Assembly (NCBI RefSeq): GCF_003852315.1
Contig: NZ_CP027762.1
Coordinates: forward strand, 2,089,501 to 2,153,500
Length of the DNA stretch: 64,000 nt
DNA from: Pseudomonas sp. LBUM920
Lineage (GTDB): Bacteria > Pseudomonadota > Gammaproteobacteria > Pseudomonadales > Pseudomonadaceae
Reading direction: 5' to 3'
Under the pieces are notes generated by a model. It saw nothing but the letters and a program-made list of their open reading frames with translations. It had not been told where the DNA came from and did not search any database. Of this stretch, positions 51,807-60,257 are shown one piece after another. A program made the position numbers and the translations under genes. Position 1 is the stretch's first letter. Each line of letters starts with the position of its first letter.

Positions 51807-53005
51807 TATTTGGCCTCCGAGGTTTCAGCCTGCAGGGCGGGAGCGGCAGTAGGCGCACGTTGGTTCTTGGCTTCGCGCTTGAGGGCATTGAGGGTGGCCA
51901 GCGCGGTGCGCTTGGTCCAGATCAGCAGGCCGCTCAACACCATCATGCTCAGCACCAGGCCGAAGAACGCCCAGATCAGCTTGATCCACAGCCCGCCAAA
52001 GTCGCCGGTGTGCAGCGGGCGCATGGATTCGGTGACGAACTCCAGCGTCGAGCGATCGGAGAGCAGGTGCGACACCGCGATTTCACCGCTGTAGGGGTTG
52101 AGTTGAGCGGTCTGGAACATCAACGGGTACCAGCCGCGCCCGCCGATTTGCAGGTGGCTGTAGGCGTTGAGCGGCAGGAACACGAATGTGGCGTCCAGCC
52201 CTGGAATGCGTTGGGTGGCGATTTCGATGGCTTCGTCCAGCGCGATCATCGGTGCCGGCACGCCGGGCGCAGACATCGGCACTTTCTCGCGAGCAATCAC
52301 TGGGACGATCGGTTCGCTGGAGATGGAAATCTGGTTGTCCCCCAAAATCGCCTGGATCAAGAACCAGGTACCGGTGATGGAAATCACCGCGATAAACCAG
52401 ATCGACCAGATACCACTCAGGCGGTGGAAGTCGCCCCAGAAAATTCGCGCGCCGTGGCGGATGCGCAGGGTGGGGCGCAGAAACCCTTTCCAGAAGCGTT
52501 TATAGACGACCAGCCCGGTGACCAGCGACGCCAGCAATGGCAGGCCGAGCGCCGAAACCAGGTACCAGCCCCAACTGAAGCCGTTGGTGAACGGCACCAG
52601 CCACCAGCCATGCAGCGCGCGGGTAAATTGCTTGAAATCGAACGACGGGCTGATGCCCTGGATCGCCCCGGTGTACGGGTTGACGTAGACCTCCACGGAA
52701 CGCCCGTCCGGGTAGCTGAGGTCGACACTCAGCGCAAAGTGCGTTTCGTCCGGGCGGATGATCGATTGCACGATCACCTGGGGTTCTTCGCGCTTGATGG
52801 CAGCAATCACCTGGTCAAAGCTCAGCATGTGGGCATCATCCGACGGCTTGCTCGCGCGGATATCCGGGTTGGCCAGCCAGACGATTTCCTGGCTGACCAC
52901 CGCCAGGGTGCCGGTGACGCAGACGATCAGTACAAAAAACCAGATGGGCAATGCCAGCCAGCTGTGTACGAGAAACCAGAGTTTTGAGCGTGACTTCTTC
53001 GACAT
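51806..53005 (-). CDS. fpvG: FpvG-like PepSY-type inner-membrane reductase
   Basis: A 399-residue protein with four transmembrane helices and periplasmic PepSY-like domains, as in the siderophore-reductase group (PiuB/FpvG). Conserved features are LVHSWLALPIWFFVLIVCVT at the first helix, GDFHRLSGIWSIWFI with the candidate heme-type histidine, and LHGWWLVPF. In P. aeruginosa FpvG reduces ferripyoverdine in the periplasm. It is the first gene of the eight-gene operon. The 290-bp upstream region has no clear PvdS or Fur box that I can defend. Confidence 0.88.
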   Translation of the reverse strand: MSKKSRSKLWFLVHSWLALPIWFFVLIVCVTGTLAVVSQEIVWLANPDIRASKPSDDAHMLSFDQVIAAIKREEPQVIVQSIIRPDETHFALSVDLSYPDGRSVEVYVNPYTGAIQGISPSFDFKQFTRALHGWWLVPFTNGFSWGWYLVSALGLPLLASLVTGLVVYKRFWKGFLRPTLRIRHGARIFWGDFHRLSGIWSIWFIAVISITGTWFLIQAILGDNQISISSEPIVPVIAREKVPMSAPGVPAPMIALDEAIEIATQRIPGLDATFVFLPLNAYSHLQIGGRGWYPLMFQTAQLNPYSGEIAVSHLLSDRSTLEFVTESMRPLHTGDFGGLWIKLIWAFFGLVLSMMVLSGLLIWTKRTALATLNALKREAKNQRAPTAAPALQAETSEAK

Positions 53006-53295
53006 GTGAATGCGGGTCTTGATCGGAGGAGGGCGGAGGAGGCCCGGAAAAGGCCGGTCGTAGCTTTTGCTGACGCGACGGGCTGTATCTAAGTTAAGAC
53101 GGATGAGGTTTGGAAATCCCTAACCCGGATATGAAAGAAAATGTTTCAGGTTCCCATTCAAGGCGCTGGCAGGCCTTCATCGAACACGAAACATGTTCCA
53201 AGCCATCACCCGGTCGCCATTGATAGGGCCCAAGGGCTGCGTAGGATGGATTTATACCGTTGAGCCCGCCTCAAGAAACGTGAGCCCTAAGAAAA

Positions 53296-54714
53296 ATGAC
53301 CGCCAGAACCCTCTACGACAAACACATCGATTCCCACACGGTGTGCCCCCTGGATGACCAGGGCCATGTCCTGCTTTATATAGACCGCCAGGTGATCAAC
53401 GAATACACCAGCCCCCAGGCCTTCAGCGGCCTGCGCGACGCCGGCCGCGGGGTGTGGCGCCCCGGCACGGCGCTGGCGGTGGTCGACCATGTAAACCCCA
53501 CCACGCCCAAGCGCATCGCGGCGATGCCCGACGCAGGCGGGGCGCGGCAAGTCTCGTACCTGGCAGAAAACTGCCGCGATTTCGGCATCGAGCTGCTGGA
53601 TATCCTCGACAAACGCCAAGGCATCGAGCATGTGATCGCCCCGGAGCAAGGCTTTATCCTGCCGGGCATGGTGATCGCCGCCGGCGACAGCCACACCACC
53701 ACCTACGGCGCCCTCGGCGCATTTGGATTTGGCATCGGCACTTCGGAAATCGAGCACCTGCTGGCCTCGCAGACGCTGGTCTACAAACGCCTGAAAAGCA
53801 TGCGCGTGACGGTTGAAGGCGACCTGGCGCGAGGCCTCACGTCCAAGGACGTCATCATGGCCTTGATCGGCAAGATCGGTGCCTCCGGAGCCACCGGCTA
53901 CGCCATCGAATTTCGCGGCTCCACCATCGACGCGTTGAGCGTCGAGGCACGCATGACCATCTGCAACATGGCGGTCGAAGCCGGTGCGCGCGGCGCCTTC
54001 ATGGCGCCGGACGAAAAAGTCTTCAGCTACCTCAAGGGCAAGCCCCGCGCGCCGAAGGGCGAGTTATGGGAACAGGCACTGGTGGGCTGGCGCCAATTGC
54101 ATTCGGACGCCGACGCCGTGTTCGACCAGGAGGTGCTCCTGGATGCCACCACCCTGGAACCCATGGTCACCTGGGGCACCAGCCCCGACCAGGCTGCCCC
54201 CATTGGCGCCCGCGTGCCCGACCCGCAGGACATCAGCGACCTGATCCTGCGCCAGGACATGCGCCGTGCCCTCAACTACATGGGCCTGGAAGCCGGCATG
54301 CCGCTGAGCGACATCGTCATCAGCCATGCGTTTATCGGCTCCTGCACCAATGCCCGCATCGAAGACCTGCGCGACGCCGCCAGCGTGGTGCGCGGCAAGC
54401 ACGTGGCCGAGCACGTACGGGCGATGATCGTGCCCGGCTCCACCGAAGTGCGCGACCAGGCCGAGGCCGAAGGGTTGGCGGCGATCTTTATCGACGCCGG
54501 GTTCGAGTGGCGCCAGTCCGGCTGCTCGATGTGCCTGGCGATGAACGACGATGTGCTGGCCCCCGGCGACCGCTGTGCGTCCAGCACCAACCGCAACTTT
54601 GAAGGCCGCCAGGGCGCCGGCGCACGCACGCACCTGATGAGCCCGGCAATGGTCGCTGCTGCCGCGATCACCGGCCGCCTCACTGATATTCGCCACTTTG
54701 GAGACCGTGCATGA
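53296..54714 (+). CDS. leuC: 3-isopropylmalate dehydratase-like large subunit (LeuC paralogue)
   Basis: A 472-residue aconitase-superfamily large subunit. The [4Fe-4S] ligands are visible: FIGSCTNARIEDLRDAA (first cysteine) and GCSMCLAMNDD (the CxxC pair), and GDSHTTTYGA is conserved. Length is normal for LeuC. It forms a pair with leuD but leuB is absent, and the usual pseudomonad leuCDB cluster context (asd, trpF) is not here. It may therefore be a second isomerase serving another 2-alkylmalate. It overlaps leuD by four bases. Confidence 0.9.
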   Translation: MTARTLYDKHIDSHTVCPLDDQGHVLLYIDRQVINEYTSPQAFSGLRDAGRGVWRPGTALAVVDHVNPTTPKRIAAMPDAGGARQVSYLAENCRDFGIELLDILDKRQGIEHVIAPEQGFILPGMVIAAGDSHTTTYGALGAFGFGIGTSEIEHLLASQTLVYKRLKSMRVTVEGDLARGLTSKDVIMALIGKIGASGATGYAIEFRGSTIDALSVEARMTICNMAVEAGARGAFMAPDEKVFSYLKGKPRAPKGELWEQALVGWRQLHSDADAVFDQEVLLDATTLEPMVTWGTSPDQAAPIGARVPDPQDISDLILRQDMRRALNYMGLEAGMPLSDIVISHAFIGSCTNARIEDLRDAASVVRGKHVAEHVRAMIVPGSTEVRDQAEAEGLAAIFIDAGFEWRQSGCSMCLAMNDDVLAPGDRCASSTNRNFEGRQGAGARTHLMSPAMVAAAAITGRLTDIRHFGDRA

Positions 54715-55325
54715 GCCTGCAACCTTTTACTGTGGTCACCGGCAAGGCCGCGCCGATGCTGGCCGCCAATATCGACACCGACGTGATCATGCCCAAGCAG
54801 TTTCTTAAAGGCATCGACCGCAGCGGCCTGGACCGGGGGCTGTTCTTCGATCTGCGCTTTCTGGCGTCCGGCGAGCCCAACCCCGCGTTCGTGTTGAACC
54901 AGCCGGGCTGGCAGGGCGCACGCTTCATGGTCGTCGGGCCCAACTTTGGCTGCGGTTCCAGCCGCGAGCACGCGGTGTGGGGCTTGAAACAAATGGGCAT
55001 TCGCGCGCTGATCGGCAGCAGTTTTGCCGGGATCTTTTATGACAACTGCCAGCGCAACGGGGTGTTGCTCATCACCCTGGACGACGCGCTGGTGCACACA
55101 CTCGGACAGGCTGTCAGCCAGGCGGACCAGGCGCAGATCAGTGTCGACCTGGAGGCTCAGCAAATTCGTCTCGCGGATGGCCGGGTCATTGCGTTCCAGA
55201 TCGACACCTTGCGCAAGACCGCGTTGCTGCTGGGCCTGGATGCCATTGGCAGCACGTTGCAGCGCAGTGAGCAAATCAAAGCATTTGAACGCGAACATTT
55301 GGCTGCCAACCCTTGGCTCAGTTGA
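54711..55325 (+). CDS. leuD: 3-isopropylmalate dehydratase-like small subunit (LeuD paralogue)
   Basis: A 204-residue small (swivel) subunit. Conserved features are IDTDVIMPKQFLKGIDRSGL near the start and FGCGSSREHAVWGL (about residues 80-93), the substrate-contact loop. It follows leuC with an ATGA overlap and is ended by a terminator at 55358. The next genes start 430 bp further on, so leuCD is its own transcription unit. Confidence 0.9.
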   Translation: MSLQPFTVVTGKAAPMLAANIDTDVIMPKQFLKGIDRSGLDRGLFFDLRFLASGEPNPAFVLNQPGWQGARFMVVGPNFGCGSSREHAVWGLKQMGIRALIGSSFAGIFYDNCQRNGVLLITLDDALVHTLGQAVSQADQAQISVDLEAQQIRLADGRVIAFQIDTLRKTALLLGLDAIGSTLQRSEQIKAFEREHLAANPWLS

Positions 55326-55357
55326 TAAACACGTAGTTATATAAGTAGCCAACACAG

Positions 55358-55386
55358 CGCCCTCTTTTAATAAAGAGGGCGTTTTT
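55358..55386 (+). terminator. Intrinsic terminator after leuCD
   Basis: CGCCCTCTTT / AAAGAGGGCG with a short TAAT loop, then GTTTTTG. It separates leuCD from the radical SAM cluster. Confidence 0.92.
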
Positions 55387-55752
55387 GTGTGCTATTTACT
55401 TTTCAAATAACAGCCATTAAATGCCGGCTTCGCCCGCCATTACAGGCGGTGTGGCCAGTTGAAAGAGTAATCCCGGAAAAACCACAAGGGTATTGGGTTG
55501 ACACCCCGCAGACCATCGGCTTAAGTGGGGGCTGGCTTGGAAGTCAGCACATTATAAGAAAGGGAAGTTAATACTATGGCCGTTGAGTGAGTGGTTATGT
55601 CTCCTGGGTGTCGGTGATCACGTTAATAACCTGATTGCGCGCGCTCGCCTGTAAACAGTTGTCTTTGTTGCCGATAGTAATGTTGTTCCGGTCCGGGACG
55701 GCAGGTACTTATCTGCCCATAACATAAGTTAAAACACAGAGAGTACCTACTC
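55387..55752 (+). promoter_or_regulatory. Long leader of the radical SAM biosynthetic operon
   Basis: A gene-free 366-bp stretch before the radical SAM gene. It contains a GCTGGCTT / AAGTCAGC hairpin near 55533-55550 and short open frames (for example ATG 55576, four codons; ATG 55597, six codons) but no riboswitch class I recognise. AT content is higher than in the surrounding genes. A long structured leader or distant promoter is implied. Confidence 0.4.
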
Positions 55753-56907
55753 ATGTCGATTTTTGATCAAGCCACCCATCGCTCGGTGCAATGGCAAGAT
55801 TGGCGCTGGCAGCAAAAGCACGCCCTGCGCGATGAGCCGGCCTTGCGCATTGCCTGCGGGGGATGGAGTGAGGAAATAACGGCGCATATCGAGCACAACT
55901 TGCAAGACCGCAAGATGCAGATCACGCCTTATTACATTGATCTGATCAAGCGCTCACTCACCGGCGGTCCGATAACCGACCATCCGCTGTGGCGCCAGGT
56001 GGTGCCGTACTGGAGCGAGCAGGTGGCGGGCGATTACGACGGAACGTCGGAGAACTGGGAACTCGGGCATGAGATGAAAACGCCCATTTGCCAGCACAAG
56101 TACGACAACCGCGTGATCCTGCGCATGACCAACACCTGCAATGCCTATTGCCAATTTTGCTTTGAGGCACTGCGCACCTTGCAGGTCGGCACGGAGAAGG
56201 CCAACGCCAGCACCGACTCGTTCAAGGATTCGGTGGCGTACATCCGCAGCAACCCGGCCATTGAAGAAGTGATCCTCAGCGGCGGTGACCCGTTGATGCT
56301 GGCTGACCGCAAGCTCGAAGAAAACCTCGCGGCGTTGCGTTCGATCCGCGACGACCTGCTGATTCGAATCCATTCACGGGCGTTGAGTTTCAACCCGTTC
56401 CGGGTAACCGATGAATTGGTGGCCATGCTCGAGAAGTACAACGTCAACGCATTTGGGGTGCATGTTTGCCACCCACTTGAGCTGACGGCTGATTTTGCGG
56501 CGGCGGTTAAACGTATTCAGAGTGCCGTGCCGATAGTGTTCTCCAACATGCCATTGTTGCGCGGCGTGAATGATGATGAAGCCACCTTGCATACACTCTT
56601 TATTGATCTTTATCGTCTCGGCGTAAAACCGTATTACTTGTATCACTTCATGCCGTTTTCGCCGGGGGCGTCCGAATATAAAGCCTCGATCAGCCAGGCG
56701 ATCGCCATTATGGATCGGCTCAAGCGGCGCGTGTCGAACATTGCCCTGCCCGAATATGTATTGCCGCACGCACAAGGCAAGTTTACGGTGCCGTTGCTGG
56801 ACTTTGAAAAGCCTGAAGACTTGCCACATTTTGAAGTGCACGAGGGGCAGCGCCATTATCGTTTTCGTAATTGGGAAGGGCACTGGTGCAGTTGGCAGGA
56901 TGCCTGA
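55753..56907 (+). CDS. KamA-like radical SAM aminomutase
   Basis: A 384-residue enzyme of the lysine/glutamate 2,3-aminomutase family. The N-terminal WQDWRWQ motif (about residues 14-20) is the family opening. Cluster cysteines are C129-x3-C133-x2-C136 (TCNAYCQFCF), and ILSGGDPLML is the SAM-binding GGD motif. The PLP-lysine region reads HAQGK (K343) instead of the usual PGGGGK. The aspartates that bind the lysine side chain in clostridial KAM (in QCDLSLG and VVDAPG) are replaced by HFMPFSPG and VLPHAQ, so lysine is unlikely to be bound in the same way. EpmB, a KamA relative for EF-P, is not supported by the context (no EpmA). It starts a four-gene operon. Confidence 0.85.
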   Translation: MSIFDQATHRSVQWQDWRWQQKHALRDEPALRIACGGWSEEITAHIEHNLQDRKMQITPYYIDLIKRSLTGGPITDHPLWRQVVPYWSEQVAGDYDGTSENWELGHEMKTPICQHKYDNRVILRMTNTCNAYCQFCFEALRTLQVGTEKANASTDSFKDSVAYIRSNPAIEEVILSGGDPLMLADRKLEENLAALRSIRDDLLIRIHSRALSFNPFRVTDELVAMLEKYNVNAFGVHVCHPLELTADFAAAVKRIQSAVPIVFSNMPLLRGVNDDEATLHTLFIDLYRLGVKPYYLYHFMPFSPGASEYKASISQAIAIMDRLKRRVSNIALPEYVLPHAQGKFTVPLLDFEKPEDLPHFEVHEGQRHYRFRNWEGHWCSWQDA

Positions 56908-56927
56908 ATTAACTCACGGAAGAGGCA

Positions 56928-58298
56928 ATGATGGTCATGAAGCAAGAGGCGGTTCTTTTTATTGATGTCGATGACAGTGCCTCGGTGCGTTACAACTACC
57001 GCGAGCCGCACTTTGCGGTCGCCCGCGCACAAGGCCTGGCCTGTCTAACCGCCGGGGTCGCGGGGCGTCATCACCTGCAGCGACTGCGCGACGACAGTGA
57101 TGAAGTGTTTCTGCTCGAGGCATTAAGCGAACAATCGATTCTGGACCTGGTGGGGCGGCTGGACGGGCGTTACCAGATTCGCGCGATTTTCTGCCAGGCC
57201 GGGCACCCGTCTGCATTGGGCGAAGTGGGTTGCATCGTTGCAAACACCTGCAAGCGCCTGGGGCTGGTGTACAGCTGTGCGCAGGCGATTGCCGCGTGCA
57301 ATAACAAGTACCTGATGCGCAGCGTGCTGCAAAAGCACGGGCTGCGCTCGGTGCCGTTCGCACTGTGCAATAACGAGCAGGAGCTTCAGGCAGGCGCCGA
57401 GCGGGTGGGCTATCCGCTCATTGCCAAACCGCCTTTTGGCGGTGCGTCGGCCTTTATCAAGAAGTGCTCCAACTGGGCGCAGTTGCGCAGCCATTACGCG
57501 CAGTTCGTGAGCGGTCACGGCGCGGCGGCTTACGCGGATTTCTACGGTTGCGCGCACCGTTTGCCGGCAGTCGACGGTCAGGCGCGCGAGTACCTTCCGG
57601 GGCGTAGCATCCTGCTGGAAGGCTATATCCCGGGCATTGAAGGCAGCGTGGAATGCGTGGTTGTCGGCGAGCGCATCCACGCGCTGCTGATCAACGAGAA
57701 ACTCATGCTGACCGAGCGCAGCGGCACCGTGCTGGAGAACCTGCTGATTTCTCCGCCGACCTCTTTCACGGCCGAGCAGTGCGAGCAGATCCGCACGTAC
57801 GCCACGGCATGCCTGCGCGCGGTCGGGCTGACCAACGCGGTGGTGCATTTCGAATTTCGCATGACCGATCAAGGCCCCGTAGTCATTGAGATCAACCCGC
57901 GCGTGGGCGGGCTGTATGTCAACGCGGCGTTCCGAGACCTGGCCGCGATCAATCCCTACCAGCTGTATATGTCGCTGCTGCTGGGCGAGCCGGGGGTTAA
58001 CGCGCAACTGGAGGCCGGCGCGCACAAGGTCGCCAATGGCCGCCAGCACTACGCGATGCTGGCGATTTACCCGGAGCACAGTGGCCGCTTCAAGGGGATC
58101 GAGGGCGTGCAGTTTCTCGATCACCACGCCGCCGTGCTGGAGTACGCGCAACTGGACGCCGGCCACTGCCTCGACGCCGATATCGAGGAGCACTATTTAC
58201 TCAAGTGCTGGGCCAGGGTCGACGATGCCGCCGACGCTTACGCCTTGCATGACGCGATCAGGCACAACCTGCACGTGATCATCGAGAATAAGGTTTAG
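56928..58298 (+). CDS. ATP-grasp amino-acid ligase
   Basis: A 456-residue ATP-grasp enzyme of the carboxylate-amine ligase group (relatives include BacD and carnosine synthase). ATP-site segments are NNKYLMRSVLQKHGL (about residues 125-139), GYPLIAKPPFGGAS (about 160-173), and the Mg-binding VVIEINPRVGG (about 321-331). It probably activates one amino acid as an acyl phosphate and joins it to another amino group. Starts at ATG 56928 or 56931 after GGAAGAGG. It follows the radical SAM gene by 20 bp and precedes the dioxygenase by 4 bp. Confidence 0.88.
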   Translation: MMVMKQEAVLFIDVDDSASVRYNYREPHFAVARAQGLACLTAGVAGRHHLQRLRDDSDEVFLLEALSEQSILDLVGRLDGRYQIRAIFCQAGHPSALGEVGCIVANTCKRLGLVYSCAQAIAACNNKYLMRSVLQKHGLRSVPFALCNNEQELQAGAERVGYPLIAKPPFGGASAFIKKCSNWAQLRSHYAQFVSGHGAAAYADFYGCAHRLPAVDGQAREYLPGRSILLEGYIPGIEGSVECVVVGERIHALLINEKLMLTERSGTVLENLLISPPTSFTAEQCEQIRTYATACLRAVGLTNAVVHFEFRMTDQGPVVIEINPRVGGLYVNAAFRDLAAINPYQLYMSLLLGEPGVNAQLEAGAHKVANGRQHYAMLAIYPEHSGRFKGIEGVQFLDHHAAVLEYAQLDAGHCLDADIEEHYLLKCWARVDDAADAYALHDAIRHNLHVIIENKV

Positions 58299-58302
58299 CG
58301 CT

Positions 58303-59028
58303 ATGGACATCCCACAGATCTCTGCGCATTTGCGCGACCATCACTACTGCCACCGTCGGGACTACGGCGCGTTGATCGGCGTTGAGCCCGGGCAAGAGCA
58401 GAGCTTTCGAGCCTACTGGGCCAATCTGGTGCGGGACGAGGCATTCAAGGCATACACCCACCGCGAGCGCCGCATCCTGCGCTATCGTCTATTGCCTTCG
58501 CGGCAGTTGCAGCTTGACCGCAACACCGCGTTCACGTCGCCGGTCACCTACGCCGTCAATTATCGGCAGGGCGTGAACCATTTGAGCTATTGCGAGGACG
58601 GCTTTATCGAGCACCCGCTGATGCAGAAGCTGTTGGCCACCGACCTCGCGGTGATTGCCCCGCACCTGGGCGAGCAGGCTTATACGATCGATATCCACCA
58701 GTTCCGCGTCCGCGCGGATGGGCAATCGAGCAGTCCGACCACCTCGGGAATTCACCAGGATGGCCTGGACTGGGTGTTCATGCACTTCATTGGCCAGAGC
58801 AACACGGTGCCGGTGGTTTCGGAAGTATTTACCTCGACGGCCGAGCAAAGCCGGGTGTTCAACCTGGCGATGGAGGCGTTTCTGGAAACCATCGTGATCA
58901 ACGACCGTGGGCTCTACCATCGCGCCAGCGATGTGCGGCCCCATGCCGATGCGGCGCCGGCCTGGCGCGACGTGCTGCTGGTGAGCCTGCGCGGCGTGCC
59001 GACTGACGAAGAGGCGCAACCTGCATGA
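58303..59028 (+). CDS. 2-oxoglutarate/Fe(II) dioxygenase (amino-acid hydroxylase family, PF10014-like)
   Basis: A 241-residue oxygenase resembling the L-isoleucine 4-dioxygenase (IDO) group, which hydroxylates free amino acids. Iron ligands are in GIHQDGLDW (H151, D153) and LYHRASDV (H206), with R212 as the likely 2-oxoglutarate contact. The spacing matches the IDO-type facial triad. It is short and soluble, the third gene of the operon. Its stop overlaps the exporter start by four bases. The substrate is presumably an amino acid or the dipeptide made by the ligase. Confidence 0.88.
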   Translation: MDIPQISAHLRDHHYCHRRDYGALIGVEPGQEQSFRAYWANLVRDEAFKAYTHRERRILRYRLLPSRQLQLDRNTAFTSPVTYAVNYRQGVNHLSYCEDGFIEHPLMQKLLATDLAVIAPHLGEQAYTIDIHQFRVRADGQSSSPTTSGIHQDGLDWVFMHFIGQSNTVPVVSEVFTSTAEQSRVFNLAMEAFLETIVINDRGLYHRASDVRPHADAAPAWRDVLLVSLRGVPTDEEAQPA

Positions 59029-60257
59029 GCCATGATCCACAGCTGACCCTGTCGACGCGCAATGCCCGCTTGATCATCTTTGCCCGCGGCGTGTCGGATT
59101 TTGGCGCGTTCCTCAACCTGGTGGCGCTGTCCACCTACGTTTACTGGCTCAGCCAGAGCGTGGTGTTTGTCAGTGTGTTTCTGGCGTGCCGCGTCACCGG
59201 CGGGATTGTCGCCAGCCTGTTCGGCATTCCGTTTTTTCGGCGTTTTCCCGGACGCAGCACACTGGCCGGGCTGGACCTGGCCAGGGCATTGCTGCTGTTG
59301 CCGCTGTTGGTGCTGATACCGGCGCATCAGCTCAACGTGCTGCCCTTTATCGCGTTCGGCATTGGCTTGTGCAACTCGCTGTTTGCCATTGGCCTGAACA
59401 GCCAGCTGCCCACCTGGGTCGCGCTTGAGCAGCGGGTGAGCACCAATGCGTGGATCACGTCGGCGGCGGCGACCGGTGCGGTGTTCGGCAGCCTGCTCTC
59501 CGGTTTGTTGATTGCCACGGGCGGATTCGAGGCGGTGTTTGCCGTCAACATTGGCACCTACGTTTTGGCGGCCTGCCTGATCCTGCCGTTGCGCGCGTTG
59601 TTCTCGATCGCCGTTGCCGCGCACCGCGGGCTCGCGGCTGAATGGCGCGAGCTGACCCAAGGCCTGCGCGGCGCGCCCGTGCTGGCGGCGATGTTGTTGA
59701 TCAGCATGCTCGACACCCTCGGCAGCGCCGCGCATAACGTCGGCTGGCCGGTGTTGTCGCAGTACATTTCGCCGGACACGGCCAAAACCGTCATGGGCTA
59801 TCTGCTGGCGGTGTGGGCGTGCGGCAAGTTTGTCGGGGCGCGCATTGCCAGTGCGCTGTTGAAGGGCCGCGGCACTCAGGCCATGGAGCGCCTGTTCATG
59901 CTGGGCGTGGCGCTGATGTCCAGTGGCTTTATCCTGACCTTCCAGCAAACCGAGCTGTGGCTGGCGCTGCTGCTGGTGGTGTGGGCCGGGCTGGGCGATG
60001 GTGTGTCCGAGGTGGCGTTGGTCTCGCGCGCGCAAAGCGAGCCCGATAGCCTGCGCTTGCCGCTGTTCAGCCTGTTGACCCTGATCCAGATGGCCGGCTT
60101 CGGTGTGGGCATGCTGGTAGTAGGGCCGTTCTACCTGACGTGGACGCCGGCCCAGGTGATTGTGTTGTTCCATGGTCTGCCGCTGACCGCGTTGCTGGTC
60201 ATGACGGTGTGGCTGGGTTACAGCGCCCACCGGAGCGTCAGATCGACAAGCCCTTGA
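59025..60257 (+). CDS. MFS exporter of the radical SAM/ATP-grasp operon
   Basis: A 410-residue MFS protein with about twelve transmembrane segments, coupled to the dioxygenase gene by an ATGA overlap. The opening NARLIIFARGVSDFGAFLNL and the loop GIPFFRRFPGRSTLAG are typical of small MFS exporters of the MdtH/enterobactin-exporter type. As the last gene of a biosynthetic-looking operon it probably secretes the product and protects the producer. Its 3' end overlaps the convergent LysR gene by 20 bp. Confidence 0.87.
   Translation: MSHDPQLTLSTRNARLIIFARGVSDFGAFLNLVALSTYVYWLSQSVVFVSVFLACRVTGGIVASLFGIPFFRRFPGRSTLAGLDLARALLLLPLLVLIPAHQLNVLPFIAFGIGLCNSLFAIGLNSQLPTWVALEQRVSTNAWITSAAATGAVFGSLLSGLLIATGGFEAVFAVNIGTYVLAACLILPLRALFSIAVAAHRGLAAEWRELTQGLRGAPVLAAMLLISMLDTLGSAAHNVGWPVLSQYISPDTAKTVMGYLLAVWACGKFVGARIASALLKGRGTQAMERLFMLGVALMSSGFILTFQQTELWLALLLVVWAGLGDGVSEVALVSRAQSEPDSLRLPLFSLLTLIQMAGFGVGMLVVGPFYLTWTPAQVIVLFHGLPLTALLVMTVWLGYSAHRSVRSTSP

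Noticed and set aside
53006..53295. PvdS/IS-box or Fur box upstream of fpvG
   Set aside because: The best minus-strand candidate (TAGGG-N16-CGT) matches the TAAAT-N16-CGT pattern poorly, and TGAAA-N7-TTTCA near 53132-53148 is too weak for a Fur call.
55387..55560. Known riboswitch in the leader of the KamA operon
   Set aside because: No cobalamin, TPP, lysine, glycine or SAM consensus elements could be matched by eye, so no class is claimed.
55753..56907. Calling the KamA-like gene epmB
   Set aside because: EpmB would be expected near efp or epmA and acts on a protein. Here the gene heads an operon with a ligase, a dioxygenase and an exporter.
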